From: Ralstonia pickettii DTP0602
Lineage (GTDB): Bacteria > Pseudomonadota > Gammaproteobacteria > Burkholderiales > Burkholderiaceae
Length of the DNA stretch: 64,000 bases
Reading direction: 5' to 3'
Assembly (NCBI GenBank): GCA_000471925.1
Contig: CP006667.1
Span: 4,435,146 to 4,499,145 of the forward strand
Shown: piece by piece, positions 26,865-35,896 of the stretch
How the letters are laid out: each line of letters opens with the position of its first letter
Numbering within the stretch: the first letter of the stretch is position 1
The notes under the pieces: model-generated
The model's database searches: none
Told to the model about the DNA's origin: nothing
Seen by the model: only the letters and a program-made list of their open reading frames with translations
Translations under genes and position numbers: made by a program

Positions 26865-26941
26865 AAAACCAACAGCAAGGACGGCTACGCCGTCCGCGCT
26901 ATCCTTCCCCACCATGAGTGGCGGGGCTTGCCGCGCACTGG

Positions 26942-27151
26942 GTCACCATCATCACCAACCCGGGCAAGCCGAACATGGAGATCGTGTCGCGCCAGGGCGA
27001 GAAGGTGGTGCGCTACCAGGCCAGCGGGCAGGTCGGCAGCGGCGACGGCATCAAGGCCGGGGTGGCGTACCGGTTGAAGGACGGGTCGATGGTGTATGTG
27101 CCGGAGCAACCGGGACAGCAGGCCGCCGCCCCGACGACTCAGACGAAATAA
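26942..27151 (+). pseudogene. DUF2149-like gene, 3' remnant
   Basis: Resumes after the IS at VTIITNPGKPNMEIVSRQ, continues through RYQASGQVGSGDGIKAGVAY and ends QAAAPTTQTK. It completes the frame broken at 25161. The downstream ChaN-like gene starts 11 bp after its stop, with AAGGAG between them, so the two were cotranscribed before disruption. Confidence 0.7.
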
Positions 27152-27162
27152 GGAGCTGCGTG

Positions 27163-27999
27163 ATGTCATTCCGTTTGCGCGTTATGGGCATGCTTGCCGC
27201 CACCGTCACCGTGCTCGCCGCCGGCTGCGCATCCACGGCGCCCGCGCCCGACGCCGTCAGCGCCGCCTTCGCCGGCAAGTCCTACGTACTGCTGGGCGAA
27301 GTCCACGACAACGCCGCGGCGCAGCAGCAGCGGCTGGCTGCCCTCAAGCGCGCCGTCGAGCTGGGCTGGCGCCCCGCCATCGCCATGGAGCAGTTTGACC
27401 GCGAGCGCCAGGCCGATATCGAGCGCGCCCGCCGCGAGCGCCCGCGCGACGCCGACTACTTGATCGCCCAGGCTGGCGGCGGCGCCTGGCAATGGCCGCT
27501 GTACCGCCCGGTGGTGGCGCTGGCGCTGCAGTACGACCTGCCGCTGGTGGCCGCCAACCTGTCGCGGGCCGATGCGGGCAAGATCGTGCGCGGCGGGCTG
27601 GACGGGCTCTTCTCGGCGGACGAGCGCAGGCAGCTCGGCCTGGACGGCGCACTGCCACCCGACCTCGTTTCAGCACAGACCGCGGTGCTGGATCGCGGCC
27701 ACTGTGGCAACTTCCCCAAGGCCATGCTGCCCGGCATGCTGTCGGCGCAGGCGGCGCGCGATGCGGTAATGGCGCAGGTGTTGCGTCCCCATGCGCAGCG
27801 CGGCGCGGTGCTCGTCGCCGGCAACGGGCATGTGCGGCGCGATATCGGCGTGCCGCGCTGGCTGGCGGCGGATGCGGGCAAGGTGCTCAGCGTGGGGTAT
27901 GTGGAAAGCCCGCCGGGGGATTGGGAATTCGATATGGCGGTGGTGGTGCCGGCGGTGGCGCGGAAGGATCCGTGTTTGCAGGCGAAGCCGGCGGGGTAA
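27163..27999 (+). CDS. ChaN-family lipoprotein (putative haem/iron-related)
   Basis: 278 aa. A lipobox LAAGC places the lipidated residue at Cys22. The ChaN/Tiki-type fold is shown by YVLLGEVHDN, AIAMEQFDRERQ and VLVAGNGHVRRD. In Campylobacter the ChaN homologue is an iron-regulated haem-binding outer-membrane lipoprotein. The gene was at the end of the chelatase/DUF2149 operon, so a link to metal or tetrapyrrole handling is reasonable. It is intact, but its promoter may have been separated from it by the IS. Confidence 0.82.
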   Translation: MSFRLRVMGMLAATVTVLAAGCASTAPAPDAVSAAFAGKSYVLLGEVHDNAAAQQQRLAALKRAVELGWRPAIAMEQFDRERQADIERARRERPRDADYLIAQAGGGAWQWPLYRPVVALALQYDLPLVAANLSRADAGKIVRGGLDGLFSADERRQLGLDGALPPDLVSAQTAVLDRGHCGNFPKAMLPGMLSAQAARDAVMAQVLRPHAQRGAVLVAGNGHVRRDIGVPRWLAADAGKVLSVGYVESPPGDWEFDMAVVVPAVARKDPCLQAKPAG

Positions 28000-28367
28000 T
28001 TGGGCGCGCCGGCGGGCACCCGGCGACCGCGCCTGTCACCCGCAAAGCCAAGCCAGGCCTCGCTATCCACGTAAACCCCGACCCCTTCTCCCCCCTTTTG
28101 ACAGCCTTTTGACAGTTTCCACGTCCTAGAATCCGCCCCATGACCGGTAACCCCGGTCTGATGTTCACCAAAAGTCCAAGAACAGTTCCGGCCACGCCCC
28201 GCCGCGCCGGACAGGAGACAACAACCGGCACTGCGCCCTTCTCGCGCAGCCGCCTCGCTGTGTTCCCGTCCGCTTGCAACGCACTGGCTGCCGCCGGAAT
28301 CCCCGGGTCGGATCGCGGCTGCCAGCCGGTTGCCATGGCGATCACCGGTACTACCAAGGAGACCGCT
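28000..28367. other. Upstream region of tctCBA
   Basis: 368 bp. It contains the TTTTGACAG direct repeat (28096-28115) and a TAGAAT -10-like box at 28127. About 230 bp then separate the presumed start of transcription from tctC; an open frame there (from 28140) has no family character. Confidence 0.6.
28096..28115 (+). promoter_or_regulatory. TTTTGACAG direct repeat, likely TctD-type regulator site, with TAGAAT box
   Basis: Two identical 9-mers start at 28096 and 28107, exactly 11 bp apart, the spacing used by OmpR-family regulators. TAGAAT at 28127-28132 follows with no properly spaced -35, suggesting an activator-dependent promoter. A TctE/TctD-like pair is encoded 9.6 kb downstream. Confidence 0.6.
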
Positions 28368-29336
28368 ATGCGTCGTTCGATTTCCCGATTGGCCCATGCC
28401 GTGATGGCATCGGCTGCCGTTGCCGCCACCGTTGCCGCCGCGCCCGCCTTTGCGCTGGACAGCGTCAAGTTCATGATCGGCGCCAATCCCGGCGGCGGCT
28501 ATGACCAGACCGGCCGTTCGCTGGGCGCGGCCATGATCGCCGCGGGCCAGGCCAAGACCGCTTCATACGACAACAAGGGCGGCGCCGGCGGCACCATCGG
28601 CCTGACCCAGTTCGTCAACACCGACAAGGGCAATCCCAATGCGCTGATGGTGGTGGGCGCAGTGATGGTCGGCGCGATCGAGACCAACAAGCCGCCGGTC
28701 ACGCTGAAGAACGCCACGCCGATCGCGCGCCTGTTTGCCGACACCATGGTCATCACCGTGCCGGCCAGCTCGCCGATCAAGTCGATCAAGGACCTGACCA
28801 CGCAGCTCAAGGCCAACCCGGGCAGCGTCAGCTGGGGCGGCGGCTCCAAGGGTTCGATCGACCACATCCTGGCCGGCCTGGTCGCCAAGGAAAGCGGCGT
28901 CGACCCGAAGAAGATCAACTACGTGCCCTTCCAGGGCGGCGGCGAAGCCTCGGCCTCGATCATGGGCGGCCACGTGACGGTCGGCATCGCGGGCGTGTCC
29001 GAGTTCCTGCCCTTTATCAAGAGCGGCAAGATGCGCGCGCTGGCGGTGACCTCCAAGGACCGCACCGCCGACATCCCGACCCTGAAGGAACAGGGCGTCA
29101 ACGTCGAGATCTACAACTGGCGCGGCGTGTATGGCGCACCCGGCATCAGCGCCGACCAGCGCAAGGCCATGATCGACGCCGTGGTCAAGGCCACCGAGAG
29201 CAAGGCCTGGAAGGACACGCTGCAGAAGAATGACTGGACGCCGTTCCTGCTGACCGGCGACGAGTTCGGCAAGTTCGTCGACAGCGAATCGGCCCGCCTG
29301 GGCGGCACGCTGCGCGAGCTGGGCGTCGCCAAGTAA
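28368..29336 (+). CDS. tctC: Tripartite tricarboxylate transporter substrate-binding protein
   Basis: 322 aa periplasmic Bug-family protein. The signal peptide (VMASAAVAATVAAAPAFA) is followed by the family segments GANPGGGYDQTGR, YDNKGGAGGTIGL and INYVPFQGGGEASASIMGGH. Binds a carboxylate and delivers it to the TctB/TctA membrane unit encoded directly downstream. The start at 28368 (MRRSISRLAHA) has AAGGAG upstream. A GC-rich hairpin follows the stop, typical of genes whose binding protein is made in excess. Confidence 0.95.
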   Translation: MRRSISRLAHAVMASAAVAATVAAAPAFALDSVKFMIGANPGGGYDQTGRSLGAAMIAAGQAKTASYDNKGGAGGTIGLTQFVNTDKGNPNALMVVGAVMVGAIETNKPPVTLKNATPIARLFADTMVITVPASSPIKSIKDLTTQLKANPGSVSWGGGSKGSIDHILAGLVAKESGVDPKKINYVPFQGGGEASASIMGGHVTVGIAGVSEFLPFIKSGKMRALAVTSKDRTADIPTLKEQGVNVEIYNWRGVYGAPGISADQRKAMIDAVVKATESKAWKDTLQKNDWTPFLLTGDEFGKFVDSESARLGGTLRELGVAK

Positions 29337-29341
29337 GACCC

Positions 29342-29369
29342 GCGGGCGCGCTGACGCCGGCGCGCCCGC
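29342..29369 (+). other. Stem-loop between tctC and tctB
   Basis: GCGGGCGCG and CGCGCCCGC pair around a 10-base loop. There is no T-run. It probably stabilises the tctC message or reduces read-through into tctBA. Confidence 0.6.
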
Positions 29370-29602
29370 CCTGGCAGCACCCTGCAATACCGTACCAACC
29401 GCATCCACTGCTTTACCTGTCGTGCCTGCCAACCCCGCCGGCTGATCCCGGCGGCAGGAAAAACGGCGCGGGGCCCGGTGTCCACCTGCGATACCGACGA
29501 CTACAACCATATGTCACCGGGCCCCGCAGCCGCGCGGGCAATATAAAGCCAGCGTCGCGGACGCCAGCGCCCTTCGCTGGCGACAAAGGCCAAGGAGTCT
29601 CC

Positions 29603-30076
29603 ATGAAACCCTCGCACCTTGCCATCGGCGTTGCCGTCCTGGCGCTCTCGCTGTTCTTCTTCCTCGGCCTCGCCGGCATTTCCGGTGAGGAGGGCTATGC
29701 CGGCCTGTCGCCGCGCTTCGTGCCCACGCTGGTCGCCATCGGCCTGGCCGTGTGCGGCGCGCTGCTGACCTGGCAGGGCGTGCGCGGCGGCTTCCGCAAC
29801 ATGCCGGAGGAAGATGCCGAGCTGCCCAATGCCCCGCACAACTTCAAGGGCTTCCTGTGGGTGGCGGCCGGCCTGCTGCTGAACATGGCGCTGATCGGCA
29901 CGCTCGGCTTCGTGTTTTCCTCCACGCTGCTGATGGTGTGCGTGGCACGCGGCTACGGCAGCCGCCGCATCGTGCGCGACGCGCTGATCGGCCTGTGCAT
30001 CACGGTGCCGATGTGGGCGCTGTTTGAATTCCTGCTCGGCATCAACCTGCCGCTGCTGCCCATCGCCGGCTTCTGA
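29603..30076 (+). CDS. tctB: Tripartite tricarboxylate transporter small membrane subunit
   Basis: 157 aa with four hydrophobic segments ([76 protein letters not shown]). Partner of TctA in the inner membrane. Start MKPSHLAIG with AAGGAG upstream. 32 bp from tctA. Confidence 0.93.
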   Translation: MKPSHLAIGVAVLALSLFFFLGLAGISGEEGYAGLSPRFVPTLVAIGLAVCGALLTWQGVRGGFRNMPEEDAELPNAPHNFKGFLWVAAGLLLNMALIGTLGFVFSSTLLMVCVARGYGSRRIVRDALIGLCITVPMWALFEFLLGINLPLLPIAGF

Positions 30077-30108
30077 GCCTGCTCGCCCGTCCAGCAAGGA
30101 GTCTTCGA

Positions 30109-31623
30109 ATGGATACCCTGAACCAGCTGATGCACGGCTTTGCCGTCGCGATCACGCCGATCAACCTGATGTGGGCCCTGGTGGGCTGCTTCCTCGGTAC
30201 CGCCATCGGCGTGCTGCCGGGCATCGGCCCCGCCCTGACGGTGGCGATGCTGCTGCCGCTGACCGCCAAGGTGGAGCCCACCGCCGCGCTGATCATGTTC
30301 GCCGGCATCTACTACGGCGCGATGTACGGCGGCTCGACCACCTCGATCCTGATGAACACGCCGGGCGAGTCTTCCACCATGGTGACAGCCATGGAAGGCA
30401 ACCTGATGGCCAAGAACGGCCGCGCCGGCCCGGCGCTGGCCACCGCGGCGATCGGCTCGTTCGTGGCCGGCACCATCGCCACCGTGCTGCTGTCGATGTT
30501 CGCGCCGGTGGCGGCCGACGTGGCGCTGCAGTTTGGTCCGGGCGAGTACTTCATGATCATGCTGCTGGCCTTCACCACCGTCTCGGCGGTGCTGGGTTCG
30601 TCGCTGCTGCGCGGCATGACCGCCCTGTTCCTGGGCCTGGGCATCGGCCTGATCGGCATGGATTCGCTGTCGGGCCAGACGCGCTACTCGATGAACGTGC
30701 AGGAGCTGTACGACGGCATCGACATCGTGGTCGTCGCCGTGGGCCTGTTCGCCGTGGGCGAGGCGCTGTTCAACGCCTTCTTCCCGCAGCCGGAGGGCAC
30801 CTTCAACAAGCTCAGTTCGATCCACATGAACAAGTCGGACTGGAAGCGCTCGATCCCGGCGTGGATCCGCGGCACCATCATTGGCTTCCCGTTCGGGCTG
30901 ATCCCCGCCGGCGGCGCCGAGATCCCGACCTTCCTGTCGTACGCGTCCGAGAAGAAGCTGTCGAACCACAAGGAAGAGTTCGGCAAGGTCGGCGCGATCG
31001 AAGGCGTGGCCGGCCCCGAGGCCGCCAACAACGCCGCCGTGACCGCGACGCTGGCGCCGCTGCTGACGCTGGGCATCCCCACCTCCAACACCACCGCGAT
31101 CCTGCTGGCCGCGTTCCAGAACTACAACCTGCAGCCGGGCCCGATGCTGTTCCAGACCTCGGGCGACCTGGTGTGGGGCCTGCTGGCTTCGCTGTATATC
31201 GGCAACGTGATGCTGCTGGTGCTGAACCTGCCGGCGATCGGCCTGTGGGTGCGCATGCTGCGCGTGCCCACGCCGCTGCTGTACGGCGGCATCCTGATCT
31301 TCGCGGGCCTGGGCGCCTATGGCATCCGCCAGTCGTGGTTCGACCTGCTGCTGCTGTTCGTGATCGGCCTGCTGGGCATGGTGATGCGCCGTTTCGACTT
31401 CCCGACCGCGCCGGTGATCGTCGGCATGATCCTGGGGCCGATGGCCGAGAAGCAGCTGCGCAACGCGTTGTCGATCGGCCAGGGCGACTGGACCCTGTTC
31501 CTGCGCCAGCCGATCTCGGCCAGCATCCTGGCGCTGACCGTGGCCGTGGTGGTGATCCCGCGCCTGCTGCGCTGGCATGCGTTACGCAGCACCGCGCACG
31601 CGCAGGCTGACAACGCGGCCTGA
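30109..31623 (+). CDS. tctA: Tripartite tricarboxylate transporter large membrane subunit
   Basis: 504 aa with about 11-12 membrane segments. The TctA signatures are [37 protein letters not shown] and [16 protein letters not shown]. It forms the transport channel for citrate-like or other carboxylates, driven by ion gradients, with TctB and TctC from the same operon. A strong terminator follows before the AbrB gene. Confidence 0.96.
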   Translation: MDTLNQLMHGFAVAITPINLMWALVGCFLGTAIGVLPGIGPALTVAMLLPLTAKVEPTAALIMFAGIYYGAMYGGSTTSILMNTPGESSTMVTAMEGNLMAKNGRAGPALATAAIGSFVAGTIATVLLSMFAPVAADVALQFGPGEYFMIMLLAFTTVSAVLGSSLLRGMTALFLGLGIGLIGMDSLSGQTRYSMNVQELYDGIDIVVVAVGLFAVGEALFNAFFPQPEGTFNKLSSIHMNKSDWKRSIPAWIRGTIIGFPFGLIPAGGAEIPTFLSYASEKKLSNHKEEFGKVGAIEGVAGPEAANNAAVTATLAPLLTLGIPTSNTTAILLAAFQNYNLQPGPMLFQTSGDLVWGLLASLYIGNVMLLVLNLPAIGLWVRMLRVPTPLLYGGILIFAGLGAYGIRQSWFDLLLLFVIGLLGMVMRRFDFPTAPVIVGMILGPMAEKQLRNALSIGQGDWTLFLRQPISASILALTVAVVVIPRLLRWHALRSTAHAQADNAA

Positions 31624-31648
31624 TGCGCGTTAGCATGCGGTAGTTCCT

Positions 31649-31676
31649 GAGGCCCGACGCCCTGGCGTCGGGCCTC
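31649..31676 (+). terminator. Terminator of tctCBA
   Basis: GAGGCCCGACGCC and GGCGTCGGGCCTC pair perfectly around CT; the T-rich tail is TTGTCTTTCTCTC. Confidence 0.92.
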
Positions 31677-31748
31677 TTGTCTTTCTCTCTTGCGTTTCAT
31701 CGTCAAAAACAACAAGCCGCCGGTGCCCCCGCGCCAGGCCGCTGACCA

Positions 31749-32807
31749 ATGAGTCTTTCCACCAACCGCTGGCTGTCCGCAGTGCCCACGCTGGCACTGG
31801 GGCTGGCCGCCGCGCTGCTCTGCAGCCTGCTGCATACCCCACTGCCGTGGATGATCGGCCCGCTGCTGGCCGTGGCCGCCGCGCGCATGGCCGGGGCCGA
31901 CCTGCGTGCGCCGTCGCAGGCACGCAATGCGGGCCAGTGGGTGATCGGCGCGTCGCTCGGGCTCTATTTCACGCCCGATGTGGTGGCGCGGCTGGTGGAG
32001 TTCCTGCCCTACATCATTGCCGGCTCGCTGTTCGCGCTGGTGCTGGGCGCGGGCGGCGCGGTGATGCTGCAGCGGACCACCGGGGTGGCGTTCAAGACCG
32101 CGTTCTTCTCCACCGCCATTGGCGGCGCCTCCGAGATGGCCAACCTGGCCGAGCGCAACGGTGCGCGCATCGACCAGGTGGCGGCGGCGCATTCGCTGCG
32201 GGTGCTGATGGTGGTGGTGACGGTGCCGGCGATCCTCCAGTACGGCGGCATCCACGGGCTCGATCCCTATATCCCTGGCCCGCGCGTGGTCAGCGCGCCG
32301 GGGCTGCTGGCGCTGATCGCGATCACGCTGGGCGTGGCGCTGCTGATGCAGCGGCTGAACATGCCCAACCCGTTCGTGATCGGCACGCTGCTGGCCGCGG
32401 CGGTGCTGACCGCGTCCGGCGTCGAGCTGTCAGCCATTCCCACCTGGATGAGCCGCGCCGGCCAGCTGCTGATCGGCGTGTCGCTGGGCGTGCGCTTCTC
32501 GCGCGAGTTCCTGCATACCGCGCCGCGCTTCCTGTCGGGCGTGGCGCTCTACACACTGGTGGCGCTGGCGGTGTCGGCGCTGTTCGGCTGGGGGCTGTCG
32601 GCGCTGTCCGGCGCGCACCCGGCCACGGTGATCCTCGGTACCACGCCGGGCGGCATCGCCGAGATGTGCATCACCGCCAAGGTGCTGGAGCTGGGCGTGC
32701 CGCTGGTGACGGCCTTCCATGTGATCCGGATGGCCTTCGTGGTGCTGGCCACCGGGCCCCTGTATCATTGCCTCAAACATCGCGTCGCGCCGGAGGAGAC
32801 AGAGTAG
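31749..32807 (+). CDS. AbrB-family membrane protein (putative ammonia monooxygenase-like)
   Basis: 352 aa with about ten membrane segments and the duplicated AbrB membrane domain (HTPLPWMIGPLLAVAAARM in the first half; MPNPFVIGTLLAAAVLTASG in the second). TTPGGIAEMCITAKVLELGV is a conserved segment. It is not the DNA-binding AbrB. Genes of this family often lie beside or fused to tctA, so a transport role is likely; here a terminator separates them. Confidence 0.85.
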   Translation: MSLSTNRWLSAVPTLALGLAAALLCSLLHTPLPWMIGPLLAVAAARMAGADLRAPSQARNAGQWVIGASLGLYFTPDVVARLVEFLPYIIAGSLFALVLGAGGAVMLQRTTGVAFKTAFFSTAIGGASEMANLAERNGARIDQVAAAHSLRVLMVVVTVPAILQYGGIHGLDPYIPGPRVVSAPGLLALIAITLGVALLMQRLNMPNPFVIGTLLAAAVLTASGVELSAIPTWMSRAGQLLIGVSLGVRFSREFLHTAPRFLSGVALYTLVALAVSALFGWGLSALSGAHPATVILGTTPGGIAEMCITAKVLELGVPLVTAFHVIRMAFVVLATGPLYHCLKHRVAPEETE

Positions 32808-32858
32808 AGGTCCGCCACAGGACAGCTACGGTGCGGCCAGCCAGAACAAGGACTGCCA

Positions 32859-33293
32859 ATGCCTGAAGCCGTTGTAGCCACGCCAGCGCAGCTGACCCTT
32901 GCCGACATCGATGCCACGCTGGAGCGCGTGCTGGCCCCCTGGGTACGCCAGCTCGGCCTGCGTGCCGAAGCCGTCGATGCGCAAGGCGTAACACTGCGCC
33001 TGCCCTTCAGCGAATCGTTTCGCCATGCAGGCGGCGTGGTCTGCGGCCAGGTGCTGATGTCGGCGGCCGATACCGCGATGATCGTCGCGGTCGCCAGTGC
33101 GCTCGGCGCCTTCCGCCCGATGACCACGGTCTCGCTGACCACCAACTTCATGCGCCCGGTGATCGATGGCGACGTGCTGGTACGCGCCAACGTGCTGCGC
33201 CTGGGCAAGACCGTGGTGTTCGGCGAGCTCGAACTGACTGGCAAGGACGGCAAGCTGGCGGTGCAGGCCACCACCACCTACGCCCTGCTCTGA
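32859..33293 (+). CDS. PaaI-type hotdog thioesterase
   Basis: 144 aa single hotdog domain. The helix HAGGVVCGQVLMSAADTAMI and the strand TTVSLTTNFMRPVIDGDVLV are typical of PaaI/YdiI acyl-CoA thioesterases. Substrate unknown. The patatin gene starts 22 bp downstream, so the two may act together on lipids. Confidence 0.88.
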   Translation: MPEAVVATPAQLTLADIDATLERVLAPWVRQLGLRAEAVDAQGVTLRLPFSESFRHAGGVVCGQVLMSAADTAMIVAVASALGAFRPMTTVSLTTNFMRPVIDGDVLVRANVLRLGKTVVFGELELTGKDGKLAVQATTTYALL

Positions 33294-33315
33294 GCACCGC
33301 GCCTTCCAGATCGCG

Positions 33316-34212
33316 ATGCGCTCCGGCCACGCCAATCCCTTCGACCAGGTCGTCTTCGCCGGCGGCGGCAACCGCTGCTGGTGGCAGGCGGGCTGGTGGG
33401 ACACGGTCGCGCCCGAGCTGCAGCTGCGCCCGCGCGTGATCGCCGGCATCTCGGCCGGGGCCGCCACGGCATGCATGGTCTATGCGCACGACTCGCACCA
33501 GACCATGGACTACTACCGCGAGGTGCTGTCCAACAACCGCCGCAATGCCTACTGGGGCAACCTGCTGCGCAACGAGCGCGTGTTCCCGCACTACGGCATC
33601 TACCGCACCGCGCTGCTGACGATCTTTGCCGACGGGCGCCTGGCGCACCTCCAGCAGGCGCCTGAAATCCGCATCGGCGTGGCCCATATCCCGCGCTGGA
33701 GCGGCCCGCGCCTGGCGGTGGCGGCGGGGCTGCTGGCGTACAACATCGACAAGCATGTGCTCAAGACGCTGCATCCGCGGCTGGGGCGCAAGCTTGGTTT
33801 CCGGTCGGAGTTCGTGCGCGCGCAGGACTGCGGCTCGCCCGAGCAGCTGGCCGACCTGCTGCTGCAGTCGTCCTCCACGCCGCCGTTCACGCCGGTGCTG
33901 CGCCGCGACGGCCGCCCGGTGCTCGACGGCGGGCTGGTGGACAACGTGCCGGTGGACGCGCTCGACGCCGCGCCGGGCAATGTGCTGGTGCTGGTCACGC
34001 GGCTGTATCCGCGCCCGCGCCATTTCGTAATCGAGCAAGGCGGCCAGCGCCGCCTGTACCTGCAGCCCTCGCAGCGCGTGCCGATCTCGAGCTGGGACTA
34101 CACCCGGCCCGATGCCATGACGCACGCCTACGAGCTTGGCCACCTCGACGGGGAAACCTTCCTGCGCGAGTGGCCGTCAATCCTGAATACCGAATTGCGG
34201 CCGGCTGCCTAG
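33316..34212 (+). CDS. Patatin-like phospholipase
   Basis: 298 aa. The oxyanion loop is FAGGGNR, the nucleophile elbow GISAG contains the catalytic serine, and DGGLVDN provides the catalytic Asp. No signal peptide. Acyl hydrolase of the cytoplasm or membrane face; substrate unknown. Likely cotranscribed with the thioesterase before it. Confidence 0.9.
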   Translation: MRSGHANPFDQVVFAGGGNRCWWQAGWWDTVAPELQLRPRVIAGISAGAATACMVYAHDSHQTMDYYREVLSNNRRNAYWGNLLRNERVFPHYGIYRTALLTIFADGRLAHLQQAPEIRIGVAHIPRWSGPRLAVAAGLLAYNIDKHVLKTLHPRLGRKLGFRSEFVRAQDCGSPEQLADLLLQSSSTPPFTPVLRRDGRPVLDGGLVDNVPVDALDAAPGNVLVLVTRLYPRPRHFVIEQGGQRRLYLQPSQRVPISSWDYTRPDAMTHAYELGHLDGETFLREWPSILNTELRPAA

Positions 34213-34277
34213 CTTCGTGGCGTGGCGCCGGCCAGATCGTTGTCGATGCGGCCCGCGTGCCGCGACAGGAGGCATGG

Positions 34278-35747
34278 ATGACTAAGCGCCAGACAACCCC
34301 CGCGGGGACCAGGGAACCGCGGCGTGCCCGCGAGGTCAGCGCGGCGCCGCCGGTGGAGCAGGTGCCGCGTGCCCGCGGCAGTGGCGCCCGTCGCAACGAT
34401 AGGGTGCGCAAGGCGGACCTGGTCGTGATCGGCGGCGGCTCCGGCGGCGTGGCGTGCGCGCGGCGCGCGGCCTCGCACGGCGCGCGCGTGATCCTGGTCG
34501 AGCGCGACGCCATCGGCGGCACCTGCGTCAACCGCGGCTGCGTGCCGAAGAAGATGCTGTCCTACGGCGCCAGCTGGGCAGCCATTTTGTCGGGCTGCCT
34601 GTCGCATACCGGCGGGCATGAGGACTGGCGCGACGCCATCGTGCGCGTCAACGCCGAGGTCGCACGGCTGAACGCGGGCTACACCCAGCGCCTGCACGAA
34701 TCCGGCGTGGAAATCCTGCGCGGCGACGCACTGGTCACCGGCAAGAACGAAGTGCGCGTCGGCGACGAGACCATCCACGCGCGCCGCATCCTGATCGCCA
34801 CCGGCGCGCGCCCGCGCGCGCTCGAAGTCCCCGGCGGCGAACTGGCCGCCAGTTCCGACGACGTCTTCACCTGGCAGACCGTGCCGGGCTCGATCGCGGT
34901 GATCGGCGGCGGCTATATCGGCGTGGAGCAGGCCTCGATCCTGTCGCGCTATGGCGTCAAAGTCGACCTGATCGTCGCCGGCGACCGGCTGCTGCCGCGC
35001 TTCGACCACGAGATCGGCACGGCGCTGGCCGATGCGCTGACCGCGCGCGGCGTGCGCCTGCACCTGAATGCGGAGGTGAACCTGCTCAGCCAGGCCAACG
35101 GCGCGGTGGAAGTCTGCTACCGGCCCACCGATCGCCCCGGCCAGACCGAGGCGGTGCGCGCGCAGGCGGCGCTGGCGGCGATCGGGCGCGTTTCCAATGT
35201 GCAGGGGCTGGGGCTGGAAGACCTTGGCGTCGAGTTCGGTGACAAGGGCGGCATCCGCGTCGACCGGCAGTTCCGCAGCAGCGTGCGCGGTATCTATGCG
35301 CTGGGGGACGCCATCGAAGGCCTGCACCTGACCCCGGTGGCCACCGCGCAGGGCCGTTGGCTGGCCGACCGGCTGTACGGGAAGCGCGGCGATCGCGCGG
35401 ACTTCGACTTCGTGCCCACCGCGGTGTTCTGCGAGCCGGCCATCGGCGCCGTGGGCCTGACCGAGGCGCAGGCGATCGAGGCCGCCGGCAAGCCCGATCG
35501 CGTCCGCACGGTCGTGAAACGCTTTGTCTCGCTGGAGAACCGCTTCGGCGGCTCGCAGCACCAGTCAGTGTTCAAGCTGGTGCTCAATGCGCGCAGCGGG
35601 CGCGTGCTGGGCGCGCACCTGATGGACAACGCCGCGCCCGAGATCGTGCAGACGCTGGCGGTGGCGCTGCGGCTGGGGGTGCGGGAATCGCACCTGCAGA
35701 CCACGGTGCAGCTGCATCCAACGGTGGCGGAGGAATTCTTCGGCTAG
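34278..35747 (+). CDS. Glutathione-disulfide reductase-like flavoprotein
   Basis: 489 aa. After a basic N-terminal extension of about 45 residues comes the FAD-binding DLVVIGGGSGGVACA and the redox-active GTCVNRGCVP (Cys83, Cys88). The NAD(P)-binding motif is IAVIGGGYIGVEQASILS; the active-site base pair is in HPTVAEEFFG at the C-terminus. Closest to glutathione reductase (gor), but dihydrolipoamide-type relatives cannot be excluded. The stop codon TAG lies inside the CTAG duplication made by the adjoining IS element, so the gene survived the insertion unchanged. Confidence 0.85.
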   Translation: MTKRQTTPAGTREPRRAREVSAAPPVEQVPRARGSGARRNDRVRKADLVVIGGGSGGVACARRAASHGARVILVERDAIGGTCVNRGCVPKKMLSYGASWAAILSGCLSHTGGHEDWRDAIVRVNAEVARLNAGYTQRLHESGVEILRGDALVTGKNEVRVGDETIHARRILIATGARPRALEVPGGELAASSDDVFTWQTVPGSIAVIGGGYIGVEQASILSRYGVKVDLIVAGDRLLPRFDHEIGTALADALTARGVRLHLNAEVNLLSQANGAVEVCYRPTDRPGQTEAVRAQAALAAIGRVSNVQGLGLEDLGVEFGDKGGIRVDRQFRSSVRGIYALGDAIEGLHLTPVATAQGRWLADRLYGKRGDRADFDFVPTAVFCEPAIGAVGLTEAQAIEAAGKPDRVRTVVKRFVSLENRFGGSQHQSVFKLVLNARSGRVLGAHLMDNAAPEIVQTLAVALRLGVRESHLQTTVQLHPTVAEEFFG

Positions 35748-35861
35748 CCCGAAGTTCCATGCCGACGCCGCGGCTGCGGCGTCGCGAAGCCCTTTTCCTG
35801 ATTGAGGAATCGGCTCATCAGGGGGTGTTCGATGTCTTCATTTTGTAGTCACTAAAAATAC

Positions 35862-35889
35862 TTGACATAGGCGTGTTTTCTCCTATTCT
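35862..35889 (+). promoter_or_regulatory. Promoter of the IS1634-type transposase
   Basis: TTGACA at 35862-35867 and TATTCT at 35884-35889, 16 bp apart. The ATG at 35897 lies 7 bp after the -10, so the message would be leaderless. Confidence 0.7.
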
Positions 35890-35896
35890 TCTGGCT

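Larger units (their letters stand above)
25162..26941 (-). mobile_element. IS200/IS605-family element with divergent tnpA and tnpB
   Basis: About 1780 bp. The boundaries come from restoring the DUF2149 reading frame by joining 25161 to 26942. The end next to tnpB reads GGGGAGGATGTCAA-like on the minus strand, with a subterminal hairpin (CCTGAAGGCCGGAG region), which is typical of the right end. The other end has a CCCCACC/GGCGGGG hairpin. There are no inverted repeats and no target duplication, as expected for single-strand transposition. Both genes appear intact. Confidence 0.8.

Noticed and set aside
28098..28132. TTGACA copies at 28098 and 28109 as a normal -35 for the TAGAAT box
   Set aside because: Spacers would be 23 and 12 bp, both unsuitable. 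The copies make more sense as a direct-repeat activator site.
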